Source: Pontibacter korlensis
GTDB lineage: Bacteria; Bacteroidota; Bacteroidia; Cytophagales; Hymenobacteraceae
DNA length: 64,000 bases
Direction: 5' to 3'
NCBI RefSeq assembly: GCF_000973725.1
Contig: NZ_CP009621.1
Coordinates: forward strand, 3,837,001-3,901,000
Of the stretch, positions 17,270-26,586 are shown piece by piece. Numbering within the stretch: the first letter of the stretch is position 1; each line of letters opens with the position of its first letter. The position numbers were made by a program, and so were the translations under genes. The notes under the pieces are model-generated. The model was not told the origin of the DNA. It saw nothing but the letters and a program-made list of their open reading frames with translations, and did no database searches.

Positions 17270-18133
17270 TTAATTCTGTTCCCATTGCCAATTAGAGGGG
17301 TGTATATCCTGAAACTTCTTGTCAAAAAGCCTTAAGGCTTCTTCTTTTGTATAATGACCTAACCGTACATTAGGCCAGCTGTCTACCTCATCCCTTCTAA
17401 TCATTACTGGAAACTTAGGTGGGCCAAATTGTATCGGCACCTTTTCGTAACCTAAAGCCTGTAGAGCTGTAACTCTATGTTTACCGCTACTTACTGAAAC
17501 TCGGTAATCTCTACCATCTACAAAAAAAGAGGCTTGGATATGTCCAGCGCTCATCTCATCTGGTCTGTAACCGTTCCTTTTGATCGAGTTGTAAATCTGT
17601 ACCAGTCTATTGAAGGTTATTTCCCCGAATCCCTCAGAAACTGGGCCTCTGCTAATATGGCCAAACAAGTTTTTCTCTGTAATATGAAGTTCTTTTTTGA
17701 CTTTCAGAAAACCCTTTCTGTTCAATCTGGCTTCTGGTAAGTTGCTGCTTTTCTTCGGACCGTAGTCCCATGGAGGAGCTAACTCTCTGCCATGTTTGTC
17801 TAAAGCTACAGCATTGGCCGGTTGCCATTTGTTATAATAATCTTCTAAAGGCGATCCTTTGTAGCTGGTGCAATTACCCTGATCGTATGCAATAAGGGTT
17901 TGTACAAATGGATTGTTAGGGTTACTTCCCGAGAAATCTATAGAAAAGCATTTACTGATAGGAATATCCATAACAAAGGGTCTTCCTTTTGAGCGGTAAA
18001 GTGCTTCTACGGGATCAATACTAGTACCGCTTAAATCAAAAAGCACATTGGATAATGTACTGCGATTTAGTTCCAGCCCAAAGCTATTCAGAAACATATT
18101 AGCATAATAACTTGAAGTTTTGAGCATGTTCAT
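17270..18133 (-). CDS. ParB-like-domain protein of the polysaccharide operon, copy A
   Basis: 287 residues, no known function. The C-terminal half has the layout of a ParB/Srx-superfamily domain: RLVQIYNSIKRNGYRP, GHIQASFFVDG, and VSVSSGKHRVTALQALGYEKVP, where the (G/S)xHR motif is the nucleotide- or phosphate-binding box of that superfamily. The N-terminal 130 residues are unique. The protein at 22727-23506 shares the same C-terminal pattern. There is no helix-turn-helix, so plasmid partition is not the role. Being last in the operon, right before its terminator, ties it to polymer synthesis or control. Since a ParB-fold kinase (SerK) is known, a kinase or transferase role is possible but unproven. 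Confidence 0.6.
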   Translation of the reverse strand: MNMLKTSSYYANMFLNSFGLELNRSTLSNVLFDLSGTSIDPVEALYRSKGRPFVMDIPISKCFSIDFSGSNPNNPFVQTLIAYDQGNCTSYKGSPLEDYYNKWQPANAVALDKHGRELAPPWDYGPKKSSNLPEARLNRKGFLKVKKELHITEKNLFGHISRGPVSEGFGEITFNRLVQIYNSIKRNGYRPDEMSAGHIQASFFVDGRDYRVSVSSGKHRVTALQALGYEKVPIQFGPPKFPVMIRRDEVDSWPNVRLGHYTKEEALRLFDKKFQDIHPSNWQWEQN

Positions 18134-18205
18134 ATTAACTCGAAGTAAGGTTAGTTCAAAGATTGAAAAGGTTAAACAGTGAAGTCATAAAAATGAATCA
18201 ATCAA

Positions 18206-19513
18206 CTACCAGCATATGCCCTCGTAATTTGGGAGGCATTCTATAGCCGAAACTCTAACTAAATCAATCACAGCATCCTTTTCTTTCAGAAGGTCATAAT
18301 AGGGGGCTATTTCAAGGTTTTTATGGGTTATGATCACTACATCATTGTTTAGTAGTGCCTCTTCCAAATTCTGAGTAATTAGCTCTGAGAGGTGGGGCAA
18401 GCGTTCATTTATGAACGCTTTGTTAGCACCTATAAGCTTAGATAACCGCACATTTTCATCATAGATGGTGATCTGGTATCCTTTACCAATCAAGGTTTCA
18501 GCTAAATCAACTGCAGGGCTATATCTTAGATCATCTGTGCCTGCCTTAAAGCTGAGCCCTATGAAGCACACCTTCTTTTTACCTGTTTTGGCCACCATTT
18601 CATAAGCCATTTTCTTTTGATGCTCGTTCGACGCATCAATGCAGCCAAGTATAGGGGTGTTAACATAGTGATCATGGCCTAGTGTCACAAGCCCCTTTAA
18701 ATCCTTAGGTAGGCAAGATCCACCATAAGCGAAACCAGGTTTAAAATATGCGGTTGAAATATTGAGTCTGGTGTCTTTACAGAAAAGCTCCATTACTTTA
18801 TGAGAGTCTATAGACAGCGCCTTGCATACATTTCCAACTTCGTTGGCAAAGGCAATCTTTAAGGCATGGTAAGAGTTATTTACATACTTTATTAGCTCAG
18901 CGATTTTAATGTCTGTTATCTCAACCGGTGCGTTGAGACAGCTATAAAGTGAGGCAACCTTTTCTACGGCTTCTTCATTGTCACCACCAATCACCGTTAC
19001 CGAAGGGTGGTAGTAATCCTTTACCGCCGAGCCCTCTCTCAAAAATTCCGGGTTAGACACAATAGAGAAGCTTTCCCCTCTATTTTTGCCTGAATACTCT
19101 TCTACTATTTCACCAAAGCGCTGATTGGTACCTGGTAAAACTGTACTTCTGATAACGATTGTATGAAAGTCATCTTTCTCTTTTAGAGCTTGACCAATCT
19201 GCTCAGCAGTTTTATAGATGTAAGATAAATTTAAGTGCCCGTGAGGGGAGGAGGGGGTTCCTACACAGATTATACTGATGTCTGTATTGATTACAGCTTC
19301 ATCAGCACACATGGTGGCTGAAATTCTACCTTGTTCGAATCCTTCCTTAATGATAATATCAATATCCTTCTCCAGGATAGTTGGCACACCCCTGTTTATA
19401 AGGTCTACCTTAAAATTGCTAACATCAACGCCAACTACGTTATGACCGTTTCTAGCTAAACACCCTAAGCTTACACAGCCTACGTATCCAAGTCCAAATA
19501 CTGAAATGTTCAT
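18206..19513 (-). CDS. algD: GDP-mannose 6-dehydrogenase (AlgD-type)
   Basis: 435 residues, the same length as Pseudomonas AlgD (436). The NAD-binding start is SVFGLGYVGCVSLGCLARNG, followed by VGVDVSNFKVDLIN. IICVGTPSSPHGHLNL, VIRSTVLPGT and SNPEFLREGSAVKDY follow. The catalytic Cys is in GFAYGGSCLPKD (Cys267), and GLSFKAGTDDLRYSP marks the C-terminal domain. The last residues EGICW match the AlgD end, which favours GDP-mannose over UDP-glucose as substrate. The product would be GDP-mannuronate, a precursor of alginate-like or mannuronate-bearing polymers. It is four bases after the upstream glycosyltransferase gene, so cotranscribed. UDP-sugar dehydrogenase activity remains an alternative. 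Confidence 0.85.
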   Translation of the reverse strand: MNISVFGLGYVGCVSLGCLARNGHNVVGVDVSNFKVDLINRGVPTILEKDIDIIIKEGFEQGRISATMCADEAVINTDISIICVGTPSSPHGHLNLSYIYKTAEQIGQALKEKDDFHTIVIRSTVLPGTNQRFGEIVEEYSGKNRGESFSIVSNPEFLREGSAVKDYYHPSVTVIGGDNEEAVEKVASLYSCLNAPVEITDIKIAELIKYVNNSYHALKIAFANEVGNVCKALSIDSHKVMELFCKDTRLNISTAYFKPGFAYGGSCLPKDLKGLVTLGHDHYVNTPILGCIDASNEHQKKMAYEMVAKTGKKKVCFIGLSFKAGTDDLRYSPAVDLAETLIGKGYQITIYDENVRLSKLIGANKAFINERLPHLSELITQNLEEALLNNDVVIITHKNLEIAPYYDLLKEKDAVIDLVRVSAIECLPNYEGICW

Positions 19514-19517
19514 GTTC

Positions 19518-20537
19518 TTAATTTTTATAGATGTTGATCTGTTCCTTCATAAAAACTATCATGTCATCCCAGCTTTCGAGTAACATATCTCTTGTGCTTA
19601 GCTGAGCTTCCTGATCAAAGTCCTTGGTAATGGTTTCGTTGATAAACGGTACTGCTGATTTTGCTGGTAAATGTTTTAGCACCTGTAGGCCCATCAATAT
19701 TTCATTAGCCTTCATCTTCCTGATACCACAGTACACGCTAGGTACACCAAGCATGGCACCCTCTCTTGCCATACTGTCACCAGAGGAGATAACCAGTTTA
19801 GAGTAGTAAATAAGGGAGTGAATGTCTCCGACAGGCTCCTGCAGAATAATCCAGTTCTCAGGGAATTTGTGTGCAATGGTTTTATCTTCTAATGATAAAA
19901 CAACTTTGGCACCAGAGTCTATTTCATTCGAGAAGCTGCAAACAATAGCGTCCTCCTGATCATAGTAGTTGAAGGACTTATTGCTTACTTCTCTTACAAA
20001 TACATACTCGTGAGGCTTAAGATCATACTTATGAAGTATGTCAGTACTTGGTTTAAATCTTGCCGGGCTTAAGTAACTCCATTCTTTTAAACAATTGAAA
20101 ATAGATGTTTTCTTGTCTTTCTCTACTATAGGAGGGAAGAACAACTGATTTGAAAACTGAGCATTCAATTTATTGACTTTGCCTCTCTCCGGGTCATCGT
20201 AAAACTGTATAATCGGCACACCTGCTATTTTACAGGCAAGTGCTAAAGGTATACTGCTTGCTGCAACACAAATATTATACTTGTTCTTTCGGATAAGTTC
20301 GAGGAATGTTAGCGTACGTTTGATGTTACCATCCCATATGATTGACCATTTTGTACCTCTACTGCTGCCCACTGGTATAGTTCTGAACCCTTCGTATTCG
20401 CTCTCTATTATTTTAGGTAGTTTCCCCCTCTGAAGATAACAAACGGTGATATCCCACTCATCTGCTTGCAGTTCTTTTGATAAGCCTTTAAATAGGTTGA
20501 GCTGGGCAGGGTGTTTGATGTCAAATAGTATTTTCAT
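19518..20537 (-). CDS. DUF354-type glycosyltransferase
   Basis: 339 residues. The start MKILFDIKHPAQLNLFKGL and the later GDIHSLIYYSKLVISSGDSMAREGAMLGVPSVY block (donor-binding region with the E-G-A motif) match the DUF354 family, a GT-B fold group related to UDP-GlcNAc 2-epimerases and MurG-like transferases. A role in adding one sugar of the repeat unit is inferred from the operon. Gene spacing is tight on the downstream side (4 bases) and about 40 bases upstream. Confidence 0.75.
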   Translation of the reverse strand: MKILFDIKHPAQLNLFKGLSKELQADEWDITVCYLQRGKLPKIIESEYEGFRTIPVGSSRGTKWSIIWDGNIKRTLTFLELIRKNKYNICVAASSIPLALACKIAGVPIIQFYDDPERGKVNKLNAQFSNQLFFPPIVEKDKKTSIFNCLKEWSYLSPARFKPSTDILHKYDLKPHEYVFVREVSNKSFNYYDQEDAIVCSFSNEIDSGAKVVLSLEDKTIAHKFPENWIILQEPVGDIHSLIYYSKLVISSGDSMAREGAMLGVPSVYCGIRKMKANEILMGLQVLKHLPAKSAVPFINETITKDFDQEAQLSTRDMLLESWDDMIVFMKEQINIYKN

Positions 20538-20577
20538 AGTGCATGTAGTAGCAGTTTAACAAGCTTTCGCAATTAAG

Positions 20578-21513
20578 CTAGGATAGGGTTTGACTGTAAA
20601 TGTTAAACAGTTTGGTCGATATAAGTCGATTGCTGAAGGCTTCAATCACTGGCAACCTGTTCTTGATCCTTGGGTTAGTCTGAGAAAGGAAGTGCAGGCA
20701 CTTAACATACTCATCTACTTTTTTAGGAATGATAAAGCAGTTGTCAGCAGTTGAGCAGATTGCTTTCACATCACCTACATCATTTGAAATGACCGGGAGT
20801 GAATTAAGGATTGCTTCTTTAACTACTTGAGGGCTTCCTTCTGTCTTACTGCACATAATAAGGGCATCTGCAGCCTGCATCAGTTTTGTAAGCTCCTCCC
20901 TTGTATATCCCTTCAACTCAATAAACTTAATTGATTTATCTGAAACCCTCTTTAAATCATCAACCACTTTAAAGGCAAAATCTGGGTCCTTCTCTTCACG
21001 AGTGAAGCTTGATGAGAAAAGTATAACGAAATCATTATTTCCCCAGCCATAATGCTTTCTTGTGCATTCTCGGTAATTAAGCTCTATATCGGTGTCTACG
21101 CCACAGGGAATAACAGTGCAGTTATGACGGAAATATTTGAGCATCTTCTCTGACACAACTATATTGTGAGAGGAGAAACGGGCAGCAAATAATGAAATAC
21201 GTCGTTCTGATGCTTTGTTTATGTCGCTGCCGTGATATGTTACTATAATCTTGATACTTTTAAAAAGTATCAATCTACTGATTACTGCAACCAGCGCTGA
21301 CAGACCATAGTGCACATGGATGATGTCTGTCTTATTCTCTTTAATATAATCTGCTAATTGATTTACAGCTTTCAAGTACCCCAATACTCCACCACTTCTT
21401 ATCAAGAAATGTTCTATCTTGACACCGTGGTTTTTGGTAAGGGCTGCTGCCTGTTCTTCTACAAATGGATGTGGTTTGTCTGAGTTAGACCTACTTATGT
21501 ATAATACCTCCAT
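20578..21513 (-). CDS. GT4 glycosyltransferase
   Basis: 311 residues with a GT-B fold: VLYISRSNSDKPHPFVEEQA at the N-terminus, DIIHVHYGLSALVAV (first-domain motif), VTYHGSDINKASERR, then VIPCGVDTDIEL and the donor-site block ALIMCSKTEGSPQVVKEAIL, where the conserved EGxPxxxxEA motif appears. Retaining GT4 enzymes use nucleotide sugars. Somewhat short for the family (usually 350-400). Sugar and acceptor cannot be read from sequence. Confidence 0.85.
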   Translation of the reverse strand: MEVLYISRSNSDKPHPFVEEQAAALTKNHGVKIEHFLIRSGGVLGYLKAVNQLADYIKENKTDIIHVHYGLSALVAVISRLILFKSIKIIVTYHGSDINKASERRISLFAARFSSHNIVVSEKMLKYFRHNCTVIPCGVDTDIELNYRECTRKHYGWGNNDFVILFSSSFTREEKDPDFAFKVVDDLKRVSDKSIKFIELKGYTREELTKLMQAADALIMCSKTEGSPQVVKEAILNSLPVISNDVGDVKAICSTADNCFIIPKKVDEYVKCLHFLSQTNPRIKNRLPVIEAFSNRLISTKLFNIYSQTLS

Positions 21514-21531
21514 ACGTTCAAATCTTATATC

Positions 21532-22710
21532 TTATTGGTGAACAGTAGGTGCATAGCTTGTTACTACACTCTTTGCTTGGCTGCTGTGCCCATAAGCAAG
21601 TGCTTCTCGATAGACAGATTCGAAGGATCTGCCCATTTGTTCCAGTGAGAATTTCTGGTAAATTATTTCCTGGCTCCTTTTGCCAAAGGATGCATATTTT
21701 GCTGAGTTGCTGAGTAGGTCCATCACCATGTCTGCAACCTCTTGTGCAGAGTGGTTTGATATTAAGTATCCGTTCTCGTTATGGTAAACAAGCTCTTTCG
21801 TTCCACCTTCCTCATTAGCTATTACAGGTTTTCCGAGGGCCATATATTCCATTATAGAGTTAGAGATACCTTCTCCGTTCATTGAGAATAATACACCTAT
21901 GTCACATGCATTTACTAGAGCTTCCACATCATTTATCCTTCCAGGCAGTAGTATTCTGGAATTACCTTTGACTCTCTCCAAAAGCTCTTTATACTTAGCA
22001 TCATCATGACTTTGACCAACTCCTATAAAAGTTACATCAGTTCTTCTCTTGGCAACTATCTCTGCGACCTCACAGAACAGGTCGTAGTTTTTGTTCGGTG
22101 AAACGGAGGCAGACATAACAACAGCATGCCGGGTAAGAATATTATACTTTAGCTTGATACGCTCCGGGTCTGGTAAGTCAACGAAGCGAGATAGGTTGAT
22201 GCCATTATAAATAACGCGGCTTTTTTCTAATGGCGGTTTAAAAGAATCTAAGCCGGCTTTAGAATTAGAAAGTATAATTTTTGAACCGAAAAAATTGAGT
22301 TGGTCAATCAACCTGTCAGTAGACCACTTGTTAATACGTGGTGGAGCTGAGGTTATTTGACTGTTTATTATTGGAATTCCGTATCTTAAGACAGTTGGAA
22401 GTGTATAAAAAGTCTGCATGCGCCCCCAGGTATGAATGAGATGTGGGGAATACTCTTTACATATTTTATAGAACTGGTAAAAGACTGTAAAGTCATTTTT
22501 CTTCCACAGTTTTGGTAAAACCACATAAGGTACACCCAAGTCATAGAAGGAAGGATAATGTATTTCATCCTCTGTTAGTACAATTAAAAAATCATAGGCA
22601 TCGTCCTCCTTTAGAAATGTTAGAAGCTCAATCAGCCGCCTCTCTTTACCTCCAGATCTCATGCTACCAATAAAGATAAGTACTCGCGTCTTCTGTACAT
22701 TTAAAGTCAT
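21532..22710 (-). CDS. GT4 glycosyltransferase
   Basis: 392 residues. FIGSMRSGGKERRLIELLTFL at the start is the glycine-rich acceptor-side loop. HLIHTWGRMQTFYTLP, SRVIYNGINLSRF, VMSASVSPNKNYDLF, and the donor motif FSMNGEGISNSIMEYMALGKPVIANEEGG complete a normal GT4. Starts 16 bases after the ParB-like gene and ends 18 bases before the next GT4, so it is part of one transcript. Likely cytoplasmic, acting on the lipid-linked repeat unit. Confidence 0.88.
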   Translation of the reverse strand: MTLNVQKTRVLIFIGSMRSGGKERRLIELLTFLKEDDAYDFLIVLTEDEIHYPSFYDLGVPYVVLPKLWKKNDFTVFYQFYKICKEYSPHLIHTWGRMQTFYTLPTVLRYGIPIINSQITSAPPRINKWSTDRLIDQLNFFGSKIILSNSKAGLDSFKPPLEKSRVIYNGINLSRFVDLPDPERIKLKYNILTRHAVVMSASVSPNKNYDLFCEVAEIVAKRRTDVTFIGVGQSHDDAKYKELLERVKGNSRILLPGRINDVEALVNACDIGVLFSMNGEGISNSIMEYMALGKPVIANEEGGTKELVYHNENGYLISNHSAQEVADMVMDLLSNSAKYASFGKRSQEIIYQKFSLEQMGRSFESVYREALAYGHSSQAKSVVTSYAPTVHQ

Positions 22711-22726
22711 ATAGTAAGCTCTGTTT

Positions 22727-23506
22727 TTAAGGTCTTGTACTATGGAATTCTGTTCTCAACCATGCTGAAAGTGCTGTGTGAGGAGGTAATGACGATGTCC
22801 TGCAAAGTTGCTTCACCCAAAGTGGGTGCACTCCGCGAAGTAGAAACGGCACCCACTTTACACCTAACAACTCTGCTAATCGCACTCTATGGTTCCCACC
22901 AGTACCGAGGCACAACTTGCCTTCTCGGGTAACATGTAGCCTCATTTCGCTTATGCTAGATTTACCTTGTTCTTTTTGTGTGAGATAGCCTTTTCTGTGC
23001 ATCGACTTATAGGCAGCAATGAGCCTCTCGAAATACTTTTCTACTTCCTCAATGCTTCTACAGCCTTGAGGTGGGGGAGATACTCTTTGTTTTATAGCTG
23101 ATATCATCAGTTCGTACTGTGGGGTTTCACTGTAATGCTGACCCTCAAGAAACATGGCTCGAACTGTTTCATGTATATCCCACTTTTTCGTGCCTTTGGG
23201 GACAGACTCGAAAATGGATGGGAGGGGATAAACCTGCGTCAAGTCCCAGTCGCCTCCCATACACAAGCGCCCATGTGGCGGGTATGCAAGACTACCGTGC
23301 AGCTTAATGTTCTCAAGTTTAGTCCAGAAAATTAATGGCTGTTTTGGTGCTGGCAGCAGCTCTATCTGTATTTCTACTGGGGCTTCTTGTAAAAGTGATA
23401 CTTGGTATTGCAATGCATAAGGAAGTCTGCTAAGAAACCACTTGCCTGTTATGAGCTTGTTACGGACAGGCCTAGGAATAGCTGATTTCAGTAATGATGT
23501 ATCCAT
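22727..23506 (-). CDS. ParB-like-domain protein of the polysaccharide operon, copy B
   Basis: 259 residues, function unknown. The C-terminal part reads RLIAAYKSMHRKGYLTQKEQ, then SEMRLHVTREGKLCLGTGGNHRVRLAELLGVKWVP. This is the same order of elements (helix with xGY, strand, GxHR box, helix with LG, xVP strand) as in the gene at 17270-18133, although overall identity is low. GNHR is the ParB/Srx-superfamily signature. The N-terminus is basic and unlike copy A. It sits between two GT4 genes with small gaps, so it almost certainly serves the polymer pathway. An enzymatic role is a guess. Confidence 0.6.
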   Translation of the reverse strand: MDTSLLKSAIPRPVRNKLITGKWFLSRLPYALQYQVSLLQEAPVEIQIELLPAPKQPLIFWTKLENIKLHGSLAYPPHGRLCMGGDWDLTQVYPLPSIFESVPKGTKKWDIHETVRAMFLEGQHYSETPQYELMISAIKQRVSPPPQGCRSIEEVEKYFERLIAAYKSMHRKGYLTQKEQGKSSISEMRLHVTREGKLCLGTGGNHRVRLAELLGVKWVPFLLRGVHPLWVKQLCRTSSLPPHTALSAWLRTEFHSTRP

Positions 23507-23554
23507 GCAAGAAGCGTTGATCTTAAACTTGTTCTACATTCAGTTATGTATAAA

Positions 23555-24667
23555 TTAATTTAGCTCCAAGAAGCTCAGTAGTTTATTTGCCAGCGTTTTA
23601 TACTCATGGTTTTCCTTTACATAAGCCAGCACATTACTTGACATTTCTTTGTAGGTATCTGGTGTTATTTTGGAAAGCTGGTTCTGTAAACTTTCAGCAT
23701 CCTCGTAGACCAAGCCTAGCTTATACTTAGAAATGATCGAATCCGGATTTACTTTGTGACTCGACAGGATTGGTGTTCCGGTAGACATTGCCTCTAAGAA
23801 GGTGTTGCTGAACCCCTCGTAGTGCGATGTGTTTAGCAGGAATTTTGCCTTCGATAAAAATGGCAACACCTGCTCTCTGCTCAGGAAGCCTACAAACTTT
23901 ACATTTTGTAACTTCTCTAGCTTCCTTAAGTACAGTTTGGTCTCGTCGTCACATTTAGATGATTCTTTACCTGCCACAAAAAACTGTTCATTAGGTAAGC
24001 TTGTAGCGATTTCATAAAGAAGTTTCAGGTTCTTCTGATACTGGTACAGGCCGAGCCAGGCGATGTAGTTTCTTTTTTCTGGTTCAACAGGTGCCTCAGT
24101 AGCTTTCAGAAAAATAGGGTTTGCCAGCTTGATAGTCTTTTTATGAGGCAATTCCTTCTGAATGACTCCCAACTGGTATTCATTCTGGCAAAGTATACAG
24201 TAGGAAAGTTTTAGCCCTAGCTTTTGAAAAAAACGATGTGCCTTTGAATAATTAAGTAATATTCTGTCATCCAGAAGAAAGTCATTTGAGATCCTAAGCA
24301 CATATTTAATATTTAGCTGATGGCAGATCATGCCAATGAAAAACGATGTCCAGCCAGGGATTCCCTGATACAGATAGTCTGGTTTTGTTAGCTTAATCTT
24401 ATTGTAGATGTATGGCAGGCGGTAGTATACCCACCTTATCCAACGAATGCCTTTCTGTTTATCATAGAGTGGAACAATCTTTAGCTCTTTGCACTCCTCT
24501 TTTAAAATACCGTTCGGGTTAGGTGTTGTGATAATATGTACATCCTGGCCTGCTTCAGACAAACCTCTTATCCAACCATACGCTTGCACAGCAGCTCCAC
24601 CTGATGGTTTTTCTTCATGCATTAAAATGTTTATAAGCTTATCATCATAAAACATGAATTTGGCCAT
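23555..24667 (-). CDS. GT4 glycosyltransferase
   Basis: About 370 residues from the second in-frame Met (MAKFMFYDDKL); a Met four codons upstream gives a Cys-rich start and seems less likely. The motifs are KPSGGAAVQAYGWIRGL, DYLYQGIPGWTSFFIG, NYIAWLGLYQYQKNLKLL and LLNTSHYEGFSNTFLEAMSTGTPILSS with the GT4 E-x7-E pattern. It lies after a dead GT2 gene (24900-25735), still in the same direction. Confidence 0.85.
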   Translation of the reverse strand: MAKFMFYDDKLINILMHEEKPSGGAAVQAYGWIRGLSEAGQDVHIITTPNPNGILKEECKELKIVPLYDKQKGIRWIRWVYYRLPYIYNKIKLTKPDYLYQGIPGWTSFFIGMICHQLNIKYVLRISNDFLLDDRILLNYSKAHRFFQKLGLKLSYCILCQNEYQLGVIQKELPHKKTIKLANPIFLKATEAPVEPEKRNYIAWLGLYQYQKNLKLLYEIATSLPNEQFFVAGKESSKCDDETKLYLRKLEKLQNVKFVGFLSREQVLPFLSKAKFLLNTSHYEGFSNTFLEAMSTGTPILSSHKVNPDSIISKYKLGLVYEDAESLQNQLSKITPDTYKEMSSNVLAYVKENHEYKTLANKLLSFLELN

Positions 24668-24899
24668 ACAACAACACAATTAAAGGGTGATAAAATGAGC
24701 GCTAGAAATGATACTACTGCATATAATATTTATATATACGCGTAATTATATCACATCGGTTGCCTAAATGTGTGATATTTTGATAATAAATTTATTTATA
24801 TATAGTCTAGGTGTATTTTGTAGACAAAAAGTAGAGTAGATCGAAACTATCTTCTTGCTTGCGCCGAATGTAAGTATCATCAAGTTTTTTCTCTTGCTA

Positions 24900-25735
24900 G
24901 CCAGAATTTTGCCTCTTTATACATTGGTCTAGATGTTATTAACAGCATGATGGTTGAAAGGGGCATCCGGTTCAGAAAAACAAATACCTCCATTTGGCCA
25001 TTGACAGTATGGTGTATTTAGTAGCATTTTCAATTTCCCTGCTTTTCTTTTGAGGAGCACCGTAGGCATACCGTATAGCAGCTGTAATGGCCTTGCCTGC
25101 AATGAACTCATTTCTGTGGAAATCTCCTTCTGCATATAAGCCCAACCACAACTTGTGGGATGAATCTATCTGCCCCCTGCGTTGATCAAAGGTACTCTCC
25201 CTGCTGTCGTAGGCGGCCAATACTGTTGGGTGAATGCTATTTTATAGTTTAAGGCTATTTTACCCAAGTTAAGTTGTCTTCTCCTATCATTCCTTCTGGA
25301 AATCCACCGATGGTTTCTACTACATGACGTCTTACTGGAGTGGCCGATGTGCGCATGATGTGATGCTTGACCCTTGCTTCAAAAACTTATCAATAGCTCC
25401 TTCTGCCAATGCTTCACATTTGAAAGATACTTTGTTAGGACTAAGTACTTTATATGCAGTTGTGAAAGACACCTTGTCGAACTTTGAATTTCTTATTGCC
25501 AAATTTCTGGCCTTAGAAACACCCTTGTTTTCTTATACATACACTTTTATTCTAGGGTCGCGGAATGACTCTACAATTTGAAGGCTTTTTATTTGTAGTG
25601 CCATCATTCACAACGAGTACCTCATACTCCTTCCGTGTCTGGTTGAGAACAGACTCCATGGCAGAAGCGATGGTTTGCTCTTTATTGTATAGCGGAATTA
25701 TAAAACTAAACAAAGGAGATGATTACATTTCATTT
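24900..25735 (-). pseudogene. decayed GT2 glycosyltransferase
   Basis: Minus-strand fragments in different frames rebuild one GT2. SFIIPLYNKEQTIASAMESV and LVVNDGTT come first, after an ATG directly followed by TAA. NKGVSKARNLAIRNSK follows in another frame. RRHVVETIGGFPEGMIGEDN and LTWVK end in a TAG, and NYKIAF plus a C-terminal part continue in further frames. At least one stop and several frameshifts break it. It lies between the kinase gene (25736) and a GT4 within the operon, so the operon has lost one sugar-adding step or replaced it. Confidence 0.8.
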
Positions 25736-26491
25736 TCAAAGCTTGGCGAGCATACTATTAATGTAGCTGACATTATCGCCTATGGGCTTTTCTCCATCCA
25801 CATTTAGAACCTTAACATTAGCCTCCCGTGCTTTCTCAATTATGAGATTTAGCGTTTGCTGCCACCTATCTATGTCTTCCATAAGTCCAGCATCTTCTTT
25901 TCCTACATGAGATGCATGTATTTTCTTTCTGCCTCTCAGCCTCTCAAAAATTACTTTTTTGTTAGGTGTATTAATGAAAATGATAGCATGCGGTAAGGGT
26001 AACAACGATAGGTAGGTACTAAGTAAAACGTTCAGATACTCCTCATTGTCATGGACAAAGAAGGACTTTTGTAATAAGCCTTCATTAACGATACAAAGTT
26101 TAGAGCTTTCTTTCTCCAGTATTGCCTGGTACCTGCAAAAGTCGCAAAACAAGAAGTAAGCCGACCGAAAGCGCTTGTTTATTTCTTCATCTTTGAAAAT
26201 ACGGGTGTCAGAAAGCTGATCCCAATAAAAGTGTGCTAGGTTAGGGTTATTGCTAACAAAACGTAAGCCATACTCTGCTTTTATACTTCTTGTAATTTTC
26301 TTCCCCAAGAGCTTTTTAGCATAGTACTCAAACCACCTTCTAAAATCCTGTATGTTTGGTTTTTCAGGCAACAAGAGCGTGTCTTGGTAGACCCAGTTGG
26401 CACTTGGGGTCCAGGTTTTGCATAATGACTTATATACTGTAGATTTGCCTACCCCTGGAGGGCCAATAATCTCAATTATCTTCTGGTTCAT
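25736..26491 (-). CDS. P-loop kinase-like protein
   Basis: 251 residues. The N-terminal Walker A is EIIGPPGVGKSTVYKSL. Near the middle, FCRYQAILEKESSKLCIVNEG supplies a Walker-B-like strand, and FINTPNKKVIFERLRGRKK (with the R-x-R lid) resembles nucleotide kinases and adenylylsulfate-kinase-like folds. It follows the kinase fusion at 26587 by about 95 bases. Such small P-loop proteins occur in polysaccharide loci but the substrate is not known. Its 3' end directly meets the decayed GT2. Confidence 0.65.
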   Translation of the reverse strand: MNQKIIEIIGPPGVGKSTVYKSLCKTWTPSANWVYQDTLLLPEKPNIQDFRRWFEYYAKKLLGKKITRSIKAEYGLRFVSNNPNLAHFYWDQLSDTRIFKDEEINKRFRSAYFLFCDFCRYQAILEKESSKLCIVNEGLLQKSFFVHDNEEYLNVLLSTYLSLLPLPHAIIFINTPNKKVIFERLRGRKKIHASHVGKEDAGLMEDIDRWQQTLNLIIEKAREANVKVLNVDGEKPIGDNVSYINSMLAKL

Positions 26492-26586
26492 TTTGCTATA
26501 AGCGGTTCAGGGTTATGTAGCCTTAACTGCATTTAAACATGTATGAAATTTGTTTATACTAAACTTATAGCTTAGTTTATCCAGTA

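Noticed and set aside
17046..17273. Open frames on both strands near the operon end
   Set aside because: They overlap the operon terminator and a hairpin, and the translations look random.
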